From an uncultured Saprospiraceae bacterium (GTDB lineage Bacteria; Bacteroidota; Bacteroidia; Chitinophagales; Saprospiraceae), in the NCBI GenBank assembly GCA_937921775.1, contig CAKZUK010000169.1, positions 1 to 34,469 of the forward strand: a DNA stretch of 34,469 nt, read 5' to 3'. How positions within the stretch are numbered: position 1 is the stretch's first letter; each line of letters begins with the position of its first letter. A program made the translations under genes and the position numbers. This document shows, in pieces, positions 26,381 to 34,469 of this stretch. The notes under the pieces were generated by a model. That model made no database searches, was not told the DNA's origin, and saw nothing but the letters and a program-made list of their open reading frames with translations.

Positions 26381-28652
26381 TAATATTTTTTATTCTTTTC
26401 CTGTGCAGTTGGTTATTCTCCACTTGCGCAACAACCTTCTATTGATTTTTACCTGGATTGTTTTTGGCTTGTTGATGACAGGTACTGTCGGCCGATTATT
26501 TGGTGTCAACTTTTTATTCGTTGGTCCTGAATACATGGGTGAAGTCAATTCTATCAGCTTTCTATTCCTTGGGCTCGCCTTTGGTGGTTTTTTTATGAGT
26601 TGGAATTTGACTACCTATTTACTAGATGCACATCACTTCCCATTCCTCGCGTGTTTGTCGCGACCATTCACCAAGTTTTGTCTCAACAATTTCATCATAC
26701 CATTGGTTTTCCTAGTCTTCTACTTTATCTATACCATTCACTTCCAATGGTATTTTGAATACTGGCCAGGCAAAATCATCTTCATCAATTGTCTGGCGTT
26801 TGCAGTTGGCTTTACCGTTACCGTTTTACTATCTGCACTTTACTTTCAATTGACCAACAAAGACATTTTACAATATGTCAAAAAGCGTAAAAATAAGCCC
26901 CCTCATAGATTGTACTCTATGTCACCTGGAAGAAGAGGCGCTAAACTAAATACCATTAAAAGTGGAAAAGCAAAATGGCGTGTTGACACTTATCTAACCG
27001 AATCACTAAAGCCTCGACTAGTAAGACGTGTCGATCATTATGATGAAAAAGATCTATTAAAAGTTTTTAAACAAAATCATCTCAACACCTTGATTCTTCA
27101 ATTGGTGGGATTGATCGTTTTATTAATTCTAGGATGTTTGATTGATATCCCCTATTTCAGAATACCTGCTGGAGCGAGTCTTTTCATTCTCGGTTCTGTT
27201 TTAATTGCGATTACTGGAGCAATTGTATATTGGTTTGACAAATGGAGTGTCAGCGTTTTTATTGTGATTCTAATTGGTATAAACTATCTGACGAGCTATG
27301 ATATCTTCAATCACAAAAACAAAGGTTATGGCTTAGACTACACTGGCGAACTCGCAACTTATAACACTGAAAATTTAAAGGCTATAGCCAGTCCCGAAAA
27401 TGTACTCATAGACAAAGCAGCTACTATTGAAATGCTCAATAAGTGGCGCGCCAAATTTGACGAAGATCCCCGGATGGTTCTTTTTTGCGTAAGCGGTGGC
27501 GGTATGAAAGCATCCGTTTGGTCCATGCAGGTTTTGCAACGAACAGACAGTCTGATGCAAGGGGATTTATTTAAACACACACCACTCATCACAGGTGCAT
27601 CTGGTGGCTTGATTGGTACGGCTTATTTGCGTGAATTGTACTTGCGTAAACATTTGGGGGAAGAAATTGACTTGTATCATCCGAAGCATGTTGACAATGT
27701 ATCAAAAGATTTACTTAACTCGATTGCCTTTACCATTATCACCAACGATTTATTTTTGCCTTGGGCAAAATTCGATTCCAGAGGATATACTTATCGAAAA
27801 GATCGTGGTTATATTTTTGAAAAACAGCTGAATGAAAATACCAATAATGTTTTCAACCGAAGTATTGGTGAATATAAAAAATACGAAGAGGAAGCCAACA
27901 TTCCAATGTTGCTAATCACTCCTTCTATCGTTAATGATGGGCGTCGACTCATCATTTCTCCTCAAGGGGTTTCCTATATGATGCAAGCTCCGATTGGTCG
28001 TGAAAAACAAAATACTGTTGAAATTGATGCGGTTGATTTTGGTCGCTTATTTAAAGATCAGGATGCTCAGAATTTGAGCTTTGCATCTGCGCTTCGGATG
28101 AATGCGACCTACCCTTTCGTTCTACCCAATGTATATCTTCCAACCCAACCCAGCATCGAAGTAATGGATGCTGGCTTTAGGGACAACTTCGGTATCATGT
28201 CTGCTACACGTTTCATTCACGTCTTTCAGGATTGGATTAAAGAAAACACTAGTGGCGTGGCTTTGGTACAGGTTCGTGGCTCCGACAAACTCGAAGAAGT
28301 TGAACCCAAAGATAATGACGGAATGGTGGAATCATTACTAAATCCACTCGGCATCGCTGGGCAGATTCTCACACTTCAGGATTACGAGCACGGTAACAAT
28401 CTTGGTTTTATTTTTGAATTACTGGGCGAAGATAAGTTTGAAGTCATTCGCTTCACCTACCAACCAAGCAAGCTCAATGAACGTGCATCCATGACCTTCC
28501 ACCTAACTTCCAGAGAGAAGAATGACATTCTTGAAGCTTATGATTTACCAAGTAACCAGGAGAGTTTATTTAAACTATTGGAGTTTATGGATTACCCAAA
28601 TCACGTACTTGGCGAGAAGGAAAAAGAAAATGCATCGAAGTCGAAATTCTAA
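26364..28652 (+). CDS. Membrane-anchored patatin-like phospholipase
   Basis: 762 aa. The N-terminal half (1 to about 320) has some seven membrane segments in two groups, separated by a basic loop (about 170-230, KKRKNKPPHRLYSM). The C-terminal half is a patatin lipase/acyl hydrolase domain: oxyanion loop SGGGMK at 377-382, nucleophile S413 in GASGG (411-415), catalytic aspartate D602 in MDAGFRDNFG. The dyad is complete, so it should be active on phospholipids or other acyl esters, probably facing the cytoplasm or membrane surface; topology is not settled. Its ATG lies inside the end of the CNNM gene (17-bp overlap), which implies coupled translation. With lptC this points to envelope lipid maintenance, which is inference. 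Convergent with the next gene, 11 bp away. Confidence 0.88.
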   Translation: MKQWINNIFYSFPVQLVILHLRNNLLLIFTWIVFGLLMTGTVGRLFGVNFLFVGPEYMGEVNSISFLFLGLAFGGFFMSWNLTTYLLDAHHFPFLACLSRPFTKFCLNNFIIPLVFLVFYFIYTIHFQWYFEYWPGKIIFINCLAFAVGFTVTVLLSALYFQLTNKDILQYVKKRKNKPPHRLYSMSPGRRGAKLNTIKSGKAKWRVDTYLTESLKPRLVRRVDHYDEKDLLKVFKQNHLNTLILQLVGLIVLLILGCLIDIPYFRIPAGASLFILGSVLIAITGAIVYWFDKWSVSVFIVILIGINYLTSYDIFNHKNKGYGLDYTGELATYNTENLKAIASPENVLIDKAATIEMLNKWRAKFDEDPRMVLFCVSGGGMKASVWSMQVLQRTDSLMQGDLFKHTPLITGASGGLIGTAYLRELYLRKHLGEEIDLYHPKHVDNVSKDLLNSIAFTIITNDLFLPWAKFDSRGYTYRKDRGYIFEKQLNENTNNVFNRSIGEYKKYEEEANIPMLLITPSIVNDGRRLIISPQGVSYMMQAPIGREKQNTVEIDAVDFGRLFKDQDAQNLSFASALRMNATYPFVLPNVYLPTQPSIEVMDAGFRDNFGIMSATRFIHVFQDWIKENTSGVALVQVRGSDKLEEVEPKDNDGMVESLLNPLGIAGQILTLQDYEHGNNLGFIFELLGEDKFEVIRFTYQPSKLNERASMTFHLTSREKNDILEAYDLPSNQESLFKLLEFMDYPNHVLGEKEKENASKSKF

Positions 28653-28663
28653 AAAATCAATAA

Positions 28664-29686
28664 CTATTCAGGCAACTTTATCATTCGTTCCATTCCTGTT
28701 TCAACATCAATCAGAACCAAACTCCAACGCTCTTCCTTTTTAGTTTCAGTTATTTTTTTCGCATCTACCCGATTCGCAATAATAGTTTTACCATCAGAAG
28801 AAACATTGATTTGGTTGTAAATTCTATTGTCTGCTCCTTGTGTAATGATAGTTCTTTTTCGAGACATGACATCTGTGTAGCAGATTTGCTTTAGCTGATT
28901 CCAAAAAATAATTTCCTTCTCTTTAAAGTATGTTGTGCTTAAAAAAAGGCTATCAGAAGTACTGAAATTATCTATTGTTTCGATGGCGTGAGAAGTTCTA
29001 GTTTCAAAATTAAAAATCATAATTTCTTGCTTACCTTCACCTGCAGTTACATAAGTGATTTGGTTATCCACCCAGTCCCATCTGTTGAGTAAAAAATCGT
29101 CGAAGACACCTACACTCACTCCATTTTCAGTTGCTACTAAAATTTTTGCTCCCAAGCGTTTACTATTTACGCGTATGGCAAAAAGGTCTCCCTTATCATT
29201 CCATTTTGGTGTTAGCTTCGCACCGTTTATTTTCGGTAAAGTGACTAAGCTATCTCCGTTTGACTTGATTTTAAATAACTTATCCCCACCTCCACGATAA
29301 ATCAACCAATCCTTTACACTCCAATCTGGCGCATTCGCAATAAAATTTGCCAATCGCTTAGACTTGCCTGTACAAAAATTGAAAGTCCACAATTCAGGTT
29401 GTCCTATTTTATCATCCAAAATATTTGATCGAACATAAGCGATTTGATTTTTATCACTAGGATTAAAAACAGGATAACTATACTTATATTTTTCTGGATA
29501 AACGTTTACGATTCGTTGTGTAGGAGAATAAGTCATATCGAGCCTTTCATCACTATTGACCAGTCGCTTTGTGTGCTTTCGGAAACAATGCTTCTTATCT
29601 AGCAAATCACCTCCAATCTTTTTATCTGCGCAAGCCGATAAAAAAATTGTAATAACCAATAAAGAAAAGAAATAAGTAATTTTCAT
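28664..29686 (-). CDS. TolB-like beta-propeller lipoprotein
   Basis: 340 aa if started at the ATG at 29686, which I prefer to an ATG five codons upstream (29701): it gives a compact lipoprotein signal (MKITYFFSLLVITIF, lipobox LSAC with C19) and avoids overlap with the upstream stop codon. The body is a series of beta-propeller blades of WD40/TolB type (YSYPVFNPSDKNQIAYVRS, APDWSVKDWLIYRGG, LTPKWNDKGDLFAIRV, NRWDWVDNQITYVT, NQINVSSDGKTIIANR). Propellers of this kind bind proteins or ligands and seldom catalyse; no active site is visible. Five bases downstream of the sorbosone-dehydrogenase-like gene in the same direction, so the two envelope lipoproteins are likely cotranscribed. Confidence 0.78.
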   Translation of the reverse strand: MKITYFFSLLVITIFLSACADKKIGGDLLDKKHCFRKHTKRLVNSDERLDMTYSPTQRIVNVYPEKYKYSYPVFNPSDKNQIAYVRSNILDDKIGQPELWTFNFCTGKSKRLANFIANAPDWSVKDWLIYRGGGDKLFKIKSNGDSLVTLPKINGAKLTPKWNDKGDLFAIRVNSKRLGAKILVATENGVSVGVFDDFLLNRWDWVDNQITYVTAGEGKQEIMIFNFETRTSHAIETIDNFSTSDSLFLSTTYFKEKEIIFWNQLKQICYTDVMSRKRTIITQGADNRIYNQINVSSDGKTIIANRVDAKKITETKKEERWSLVLIDVETGMERMIKLPE

Positions 29687-29690
29687 AAAA

Positions 29691-30848
29691 TTAACCTTCA
29701 TAGTAAATCCGGTAAATCACATCGGCATGATCATCAGAAACCAGCATAGATCCATCAGGCATAATTTCTAAATCAACTGGACGCCCCCAAACACTTTCGT
29801 CCGAATTAAGCCACCCCTCTGCAAAGGTGGTGTAAGAAGTTGCTTTACCATTTTCTAAAGTAACCAGCGATATTTTATACCCACTTTTTTTGCTTCGATT
29901 CCACGAACCATGTTCTGCAATGAAAGCTTGATTTTTATACTTAGCAGGAAACATCGATCCGGTATAGAATTCCACCCCAAGTGGCGCTACGTGTGCACCC
30001 AAATTTTGAGCAGGTGCAGTAAACTCAGAGCAAGTTCTTTTATCACCAAATTTATTATCGGGAGTATCACCTTGATGACAATATGGATAGCCGAAGTGCA
30101 TGCCATCTTTTTCTGCGCGATTGAACTCACAGGCTGGCATATCATCACCCATCATGTCACGACCATTATCAGTAAACCATAATTCCTTTGTTTCAGGATG
30201 CCAAGTAAAACCAACTGTATTTCGCACACCTTCTTGTACCACTTCCATTCCCGTTCCATCTGCGTTTATGCGGGTGATAGATGCAAAGACTTTATCCTCT
30301 GATTCGCAGATATTACAAGGCGCACCAACTGGCACATACAATTTTCCATCAGGCCCAAACGCGATGTATTTCCAACCATGATGCTCTTTTGTAGGATACT
30401 GATCGTAAACGCTTGTCATCGCTGGTGGATTTTCCAACTTACTTTCAATCCCTTCAAATTTTGATATTTTACTTACCTCTGCGATGTACAAATCGCCATC
30501 TTTAAAGGCTACACCGTTGGGCATATTCAAGCCCCTTGCTAGGATATGTATCTTGTCTGCCTTGTTATCTTTATTGGTATCTTCTATAGCATAAACATCT
30601 CCTTTATCTCGAGTTCCAACGAAGAGTGTTCCGTTTGGACTCAGGTCCATCGATCGAGCGTTGTCCACATTTTCTGCGTAGACTTCGATTTTGAAACCTT
30701 CAGGAAGTTTGATTTTTTTCAGTGGAGAATCATCGCTTGTTGGGTCGACAGTAGCGGTGACTTTCTCTTTTGATTCCTTTGGGAAGTTGAAGGCGTTTTT
30801 GCAGGAGAACGTGGAGGATAGGATTATTAGGAGGAGGATGTATTTCAT
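29691..30848 (-). CDS. PQQ-type sugar/sorbosone dehydrogenase-like lipoprotein
   Basis: 385 aa from the ATG at 30848. The frame is open 45 codons further up, but only here does a lipoprotein signal follow directly (MKYILLLIILSSTFSC, C16); the upstream part would bury it. The body is a six-bladed propeller of the glucose/sorbosone dehydrogenase family: LPEGFKIEVYAENVDNARSM, LFVGTRDKGDVYAI, ARGLNMPNGVAFKDGDLYIAE, HHGWKYIAFGPDGKLYVPVGAPCNIC, RNTVGFTWHPETKELWFTDNGRD, AEHGSWNRSKKSGYKI, WGRPVDLEIMPDGSMLVSDDHADVIYRI. The HHGW and WFTDNGRD/GRPVD motifs are usual for these proteins, which oxidise sugars with PQQ in the periplasm; substrate and true PQQ use are unproven. Two cysteines in GAPCNIC could form a disulfide or bind a metal. 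Confidence 0.87.
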   Translation of the reverse strand: MKYILLLIILSSTFSCKNAFNFPKESKEKVTATVDPTSDDSPLKKIKLPEGFKIEVYAENVDNARSMDLSPNGTLFVGTRDKGDVYAIEDTNKDNKADKIHILARGLNMPNGVAFKDGDLYIAEVSKISKFEGIESKLENPPAMTSVYDQYPTKEHHGWKYIAFGPDGKLYVPVGAPCNICESEDKVFASITRINADGTGMEVVQEGVRNTVGFTWHPETKELWFTDNGRDMMGDDMPACEFNRAEKDGMHFGYPYCHQGDTPDNKFGDKRTCSEFTAPAQNLGAHVAPLGVEFYTGSMFPAKYKNQAFIAEHGSWNRSKKSGYKISLVTLENGKATSYTTFAEGWLNSDESVWGRPVDLEIMPDGSMLVSDDHADVIYRIYYEG

Positions 30849-30916
30849 GATTTGTTTTTTTTGAAAAAGAAAAGACGAAAGTTCGAACAGACTGGCCAGT
30901 AATTGAAAAACGTTGT

Positions 30917-30992
30917 AAAGTTCAAGTATCAAATTCAATTTCACAGAGAGCGCGGTCGAAAGAATTGAACTTGAGCTTTGCACTTGAACTTT
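30917..30992. repeat. 76-bp imperfect palindrome (fold-back)
   Basis: Outer arms AAAGTTCAAGT (30917-30927) and ACTTGAACTTT (30982-30992) are perfect inverses. Inner arms TCAAATTCAATT (30929-30940) and AATTGAACTTGA (30963-30974) pair at 11 of 12 positions, leaving a GC-richer loop. It lies upstream of the sorbosone-dehydrogenase-like gene. No second copy was found in the window. Confidence 0.6.
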
Positions 30993-31012
30993 TCTATTCT
31001 CGGTCGACCTGC

Positions 31013-31081
31013 GAAGACAGAAGTCGGAAGCTCCCTGCGATCATCTCTCGCGTTAGAAGAGAACTTCCGACTTCGGTCTTC
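31013..31081. repeat. Dispersed fold-back repeat, family 2, copy 2 (after icmF)
   Basis: Arms 31013-31033 and 31061-31081 are inverted repeats at 19 of 21 positions (GAAGTCGGAAG / CTTCCGACTTC). On the minus strand it starts 4 nt after the icmF stop codon, so it may serve as that gene's terminator or mRNA end. Its reverse complement shares CGGAAGTTC, TCTAACGCGA and GATCG in order with 8857-8889. Confidence 0.68.
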
Positions 31082-31084
31082 TCC

Positions 31085-34000
31085 CTACATATTACGACGA
31101 TACTGACCTCCCACCTCATACAAGGCATTCGTAATTTGGCCCAAAGAACAATACTTTGAGGCTTCCATCAGAAAATCGAAAATATTTTTATTGCTAATAG
31201 CAGCTTCCTGCAAGGTTTTCAATCGCGCTTCATTACCATCCTCGTTTGTCTTTTTAAGATTCTTTAACGTGCTGATTTGACCTTGCTTTTCTTCTTCAGT
31301 GGCACGGATTACTTCTTTTGGTAAAACCGTTGGAGAGCCATCCTTTGAAAGGAAAGTATTGACACCAATCAATGGCAACTCGCCAGTATGCTTTAAGGTT
31401 TCATAGTACAAACTTTCATCCTGAATCTTGCTACGTTGATACATCGTTTCCATTGCACCAAGTACGCCACCTCTTTCTGTGATTCGATCAAATTCTGTCA
31501 AAACAGCTTCCTCAACCAAGTCCGTCAACTCGTCAATGATGAACGCACCTTGCAGCGGATTCTCATTTCTAGCTAGACCTAGCTCACGATTAATAATCAA
31601 TTGAATAGCCATGGCACGACGCACAGATTCTTCAGTCGGTGTCGTAATTGCTTCATCGTACGCGTTGGTATGTAGTGAATTACAATTGTCATAAATGGCA
31701 TACAGTGCTTGGAGAGTCGTTCGGATATCGTTGAACGAAATTTCTTGTGCGTGTAGCGAACGACCGGAAGTTTGAATATGGTATTTCAATTTCTGTGAAC
31801 GATCATTGGCTTTGTATTTTAGTTTCATGGCTTTCGCCCAAATTCGACGAGCCACTCGACCGATCACTGCATATTCTGGATCTAATCCGTTAGAGAAGAA
31901 GAAGGATAAGTTTGGTGCGAAGTCGTTGATATCCATACCTCGAGAAACATAATATTCTACGAAAGTAAAACCATTCGACAAAGTAAAAGCCAATTGACTA
32001 ATTGGGTTAGCACCTGCTTCTGCAATATGATATCCGGAGATTGAAACCGAGTAAAAGTTGCGGACATTTTGATTGATAAAATACTCCTGCACATCCCCCA
32101 TCAAACGCAAAGAAAACTCTGTTGAAAAAATACAAGTATTCTGCGCTTGATCTTCTTTCAAAATATCTGCCTGCACCGTTCCACGTACGGAAGAAAGTGC
32201 TTTGGCTTTAAGCTCATTATAAATTGCAGGCTCGAGAATTTGATCTCCCGTTAGGCCAAGCAACATCAAACCTAGTCCGTCATTTCCTTTTGGAATGTCG
32301 CCATTGTACTTTGGACGTGGCATTCCTTTGTCATCGTATAGTTCTTTCAATTTGGCTTCCACCAAATGCTCTAGGTTATTTTCTGTAATGTATCGCTCGC
32401 ATTGTTGATCAGTTGCTGCATTCATAAAGAAAGCACAAATGGTTGCAGCTGGTCCATTGATCGTCATCGAAACAGAAGTAGTTGGGCTACAAAGATCAAA
32501 ACCAGAGTATAGCTTTTTCGCATCATCCAAGCAACAAACACTTACACCTGAATTTCCAATCTTTCCATAAATATCCGGTCGCAAATCTGGATCTTCACCA
32601 TAAAGCGTCACGGAATCAAATGCCGTTGACAAACGATTTGCTGGCATGTCTAAGGATACATAATGGAATCGACGATTCGTTCTTTCCGGATCACCTTCTC
32701 CTGCAAACATTCTGGTTGGGTCCTCCCCTTTTCGCTTAAACGGAAATACACCAGCGGTAAATGGGAATTCACCTGGAACATTTTCCTGTAAAGACCAACG
32801 CAATATTTCACCCCAATCTTTAAACCGTGGCAAACAAACTCGTGGAATTCTAGAATGAGCCAAAGACTCGGTATAGGTTGGTACACGAATTTCTTTATTC
32901 CTTACTTTATAGACAAACTCATCAGCAGCATAGGCCTCACGCTTTGCCTCCCAGCCATCAATGATACGCTTCGCTGAACCATCAAGGTCCAATTCTAAAT
33001 CGGCATATGTTTTTTGAAGGCTGCTTAACATTGTTTCTTTATCCGCTTGCTCACTTTTTTCAATAAGTGCCACCGTTTGCTTTAAACCAAAAAGCTGTCG
33101 GCCTATTTCACATTGTCTGTCTACCCAACGATCGTACTGGCGATTGTTTTCTGAAATTTCAGAAAGATAACGAGTACGTTCAGGAGGAATGATATAGATT
33201 TTTTCGCTGATTCCTTTTTCTAATTCAAAAGAAGATTTAAGCTTTGCATCGGTCTTCTCATCAATTAGGTCAACGATATTTTTGTACAAGGTATTCATTC
33301 CAGGATCGTTGAATTGGGAAGCGATGGTTCCAAAAACGGGAAGCGTTTCTGTAGGTGTATCCCACAACTGATGATTGCGTTGATATTGTTTTTTCACATC
33401 GCGCAATGCATCAAGGGCACCACGTTTATCAAATTTATTGATCGCAATCATGTCTGCAAAATCGAGCATGTCAATTTTCTCCAACTGCGTAGCTGCTCCA
33501 TACTCTGGCGTCATCACGTAAAGCGATACATCAGAGTGGTCTACAATTTCTGTATCTGATTGTCCGATTCCAGATGTCTCCAAAATAATTAAATCAAAAT
33601 TTGCTCCTTTTAGAATATCGACAGCAGCCTGTACGTGCTTAGACAGAGCTAAGTTTGATTGCCGTGTCGCAAGCGACCGCATGTATACACGATCTTTATT
33701 GATAGCATTCATACGGATTCTGTCTCCGAGTAAAGCTCCTCCTGTTTTTCTTTTAGATGGATCAACTGAAATAATGGCAATGGTCTTATCTTCAAAGTCC
33801 ATCAAAAAACGACGAACCAACTCATCTACTAATGATGATTTTCCAGCACCACCGGTGCCAGTGATTCCAAGAACAGGTATGGGTTTGTTTGCTATTTCTT
33901 TACGAAGTGCGCTCAGCCATTTTTCGTTTTCTTCCGGGTAGTTTTCTACCGCAGTAATCAAGCGTGCAATAGCGCCGGGATTTTTGTCACTTATCTTTTT

Positions 34001-34465
34001 TATTTCCCCGTTTAAGTTTTGACCAATTGGGAAATCACATTGCTCTAGCACATTGTTGATCATGCCCTGCAGACCCATTTTTCGACCATCATCTGGTGCG
34101 TAAATTCGGGTAATTCCGTATTGGTGTAAATCGTCGATTTCTGTAGGTAGGATGGTTCCGCCTCCTCCTCCAAATATTTTGATATGTCCAGCACCACGTT
34201 CTTTGAGGAGATCGTGCATATATTTGAAAAACTCATTATGCCCTCCCTGATAAGAAGTAATGGCAATGCCTTGCACATCTTCTTGTATTGCAGTATTCAC
34301 TATTTCAAATACAGAGCGATTATGCCCCAAGTGAATGATCTCAGCGCCCGAACTTTGCATAATTCGTCGCATGATATTAATTGCTGCGTCATGCCCATCG
34401 AAGAGAGATGCTGCAGTTACTAATCTTACTTTATTCTTTGGCTGGTATGGTGCTATTTTTTCCAT
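31085..34465 (-). CDS. icmF: Fused acyl-CoA mutase IcmF (isobutyryl-CoA mutase with its G-protein chaperone)
   Basis: 1126 aa adenosylcobalamin enzyme interconverting isobutyryl-CoA and n-butyryl-CoA (some members act on isovaleryl-/pivalyl-CoA). Domains: B12-binding about 10-145 with SLFDGHDAA (H25 is the lower axial ligand) and FGGGGGT; MeaB-like GTPase chaperone about 190-420 with P-loop GTGGAGKS (203-210), [30 protein letters not shown] and NKFD; a linker; and the mutase large-subunit barrel about 550-1126 with [29 protein letters not shown] and [30 protein letters not shown]. The small-domain-first, GTPase-in-the-middle order sets it apart from methylmalonyl-CoA mutase. The ATG at 34465 is 4 bp from the window edge; the start fits the family. 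Likely role: branched-chain amino acid or fatty-acid carbon. Substrate preference cannot be settled by eye. Upstream context is outside the window. Confidence 0.95.
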   Translation of the reverse strand: MEKIAPYQPKNKVRLVTAASLFDGHDAAINIMRRIMQSSGAEIIHLGHNRSVFEIVNTAIQEDVQGIAITSYQGGHNEFFKYMHDLLKERGAGHIKIFGGGGGTILPTEIDDLHQYGITRIYAPDDGRKMGLQGMINNVLEQCDFPIGQNLNGEIKKISDKNPGAIARLITAVENYPEENEKWLSALRKEIANKPIPVLGITGTGGAGKSSLVDELVRRFLMDFEDKTIAIISVDPSKRKTGGALLGDRIRMNAINKDRVYMRSLATRQSNLALSKHVQAAVDILKGANFDLIILETSGIGQSDTEIVDHSDVSLYVMTPEYGAATQLEKIDMLDFADMIAINKFDKRGALDALRDVKKQYQRNHQLWDTPTETLPVFGTIASQFNDPGMNTLYKNIVDLIDEKTDAKLKSSFELEKGISEKIYIIPPERTRYLSEISENNRQYDRWVDRQCEIGRQLFGLKQTVALIEKSEQADKETMLSSLQKTYADLELDLDGSAKRIIDGWEAKREAYAADEFVYKVRNKEIRVPTYTESLAHSRIPRVCLPRFKDWGEILRWSLQENVPGEFPFTAGVFPFKRKGEDPTRMFAGEGDPERTNRRFHYVSLDMPANRLSTAFDSVTLYGEDPDLRPDIYGKIGNSGVSVCCLDDAKKLYSGFDLCSPTTSVSMTINGPAATICAFFMNAATDQQCERYITENNLEHLVEAKLKELYDDKGMPRPKYNGDIPKGNDGLGLMLLGLTGDQILEPAIYNELKAKALSSVRGTVQADILKEDQAQNTCIFSTEFSLRLMGDVQEYFINQNVRNFYSVSISGYHIAEAGANPISQLAFTLSNGFTFVEYYVSRGMDINDFAPNLSFFFSNGLDPEYAVIGRVARRIWAKAMKLKYKANDRSQKLKYHIQTSGRSLHAQEISFNDIRTTLQALYAIYDNCNSLHTNAYDEAITTPTEESVRRAMAIQLIINRELGLARNENPLQGAFIIDELTDLVEEAVLTEFDRITERGGVLGAMETMYQRSKIQDESLYYETLKHTGELPLIGVNTFLSKDGSPTVLPKEVIRATEEEKQGQISTLKNLKKTNEDGNEARLKTLQEAAISNKNIFDFLMEASKYCSLGQITNALYEVGGQYRRNM

Positions 34466-34469
34466 TCTT

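Overview
The window looks like a chromosomal segment of a Bacteroidota bacterium, most likely of the Saprospiria (Lewinella/Haliscomenobacter-like). The signs are three large secreted proteins with type IX secretion (T9SS) sorting domains (two type A, one type B), SprB-type repeats, a sigma-70 'expansion family' factor with FecR and an STN-carrying TonB receptor, many lipoboxes, TTG starts, little Shine-Dalgarno signal, and a textbook Bacteroidota promoter (TTTG-N19-TATCTTTG) in front of atpD. The family assignment is an inference from gene content; no 16S or tRNA gene is present.

Layout. 1-1026 (minus): 5' part of atpD. 1329-2339: GT2 glycosyltransferase. 2478-4925: secreted SprB-repeat protein. 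5058-11299: DUF5691, MoxR-type AAA+ ATPase, dimethylargininase (DDAH) and DUF5682, an incomplete and interrupted version of the conserved SWIM/DUF5691/MoxR/DUF5682/VWA cassette (compare E. coli yehLMPQ). 11493-16557: ECF sigma factor, FecR anti-sigma, STN TonB-dependent receptor and DUF4249 lipoprotein, a compact cell-surface signalling and uptake module. 16599-18035 (minus): helical-repeat protein of unknown role. 18368-19837: T9SS protein with PKD, dockerin-type EF-hand and cohesin-like parts. 19935-21453 (minus): rsmI and pssA. 22177-24249: T9SS type B protein. 24395-28652: lptC, CNNM/CorC-type membrane protein and a membrane patatin phospholipase, an envelope-lipid operon. 28664-30848 (minus): a TolB-like propeller lipoprotein and a sorbosone-dehydrogenase-like lipoprotein. 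31085-34465 (minus): fused B12-dependent mutase IcmF.

The intergenic regions are unusually rich in fold-back DNA. One family of about 140 bp has copies at 1181-1320 and 6627-6763. A second family of about 75 bp has copies at 8841-8918 and 31013-31081. A 76-bp palindrome lies at 30917-30992. A 110-bp MITE-like element with 23-bp perfect inverted repeats and a possible 8-bp target duplication lies at 21839-21948. Two of the repeats sit inside the MoxR/DUF5682 cluster.

The best candidate for a little-described system is the DUF5691-MoxR-DDAH-DUF5682 cluster. DUF5682 shows two GX2H motifs and a glutamate reminiscent of the TIKI/TraB/EreA/ChaN superfamily. This suggests a MoxR ATPase paired with a TIKI-like enzyme, here with a DDAH gene inserted and the usual SWIM and VWA partners absent from the neighbourhood.
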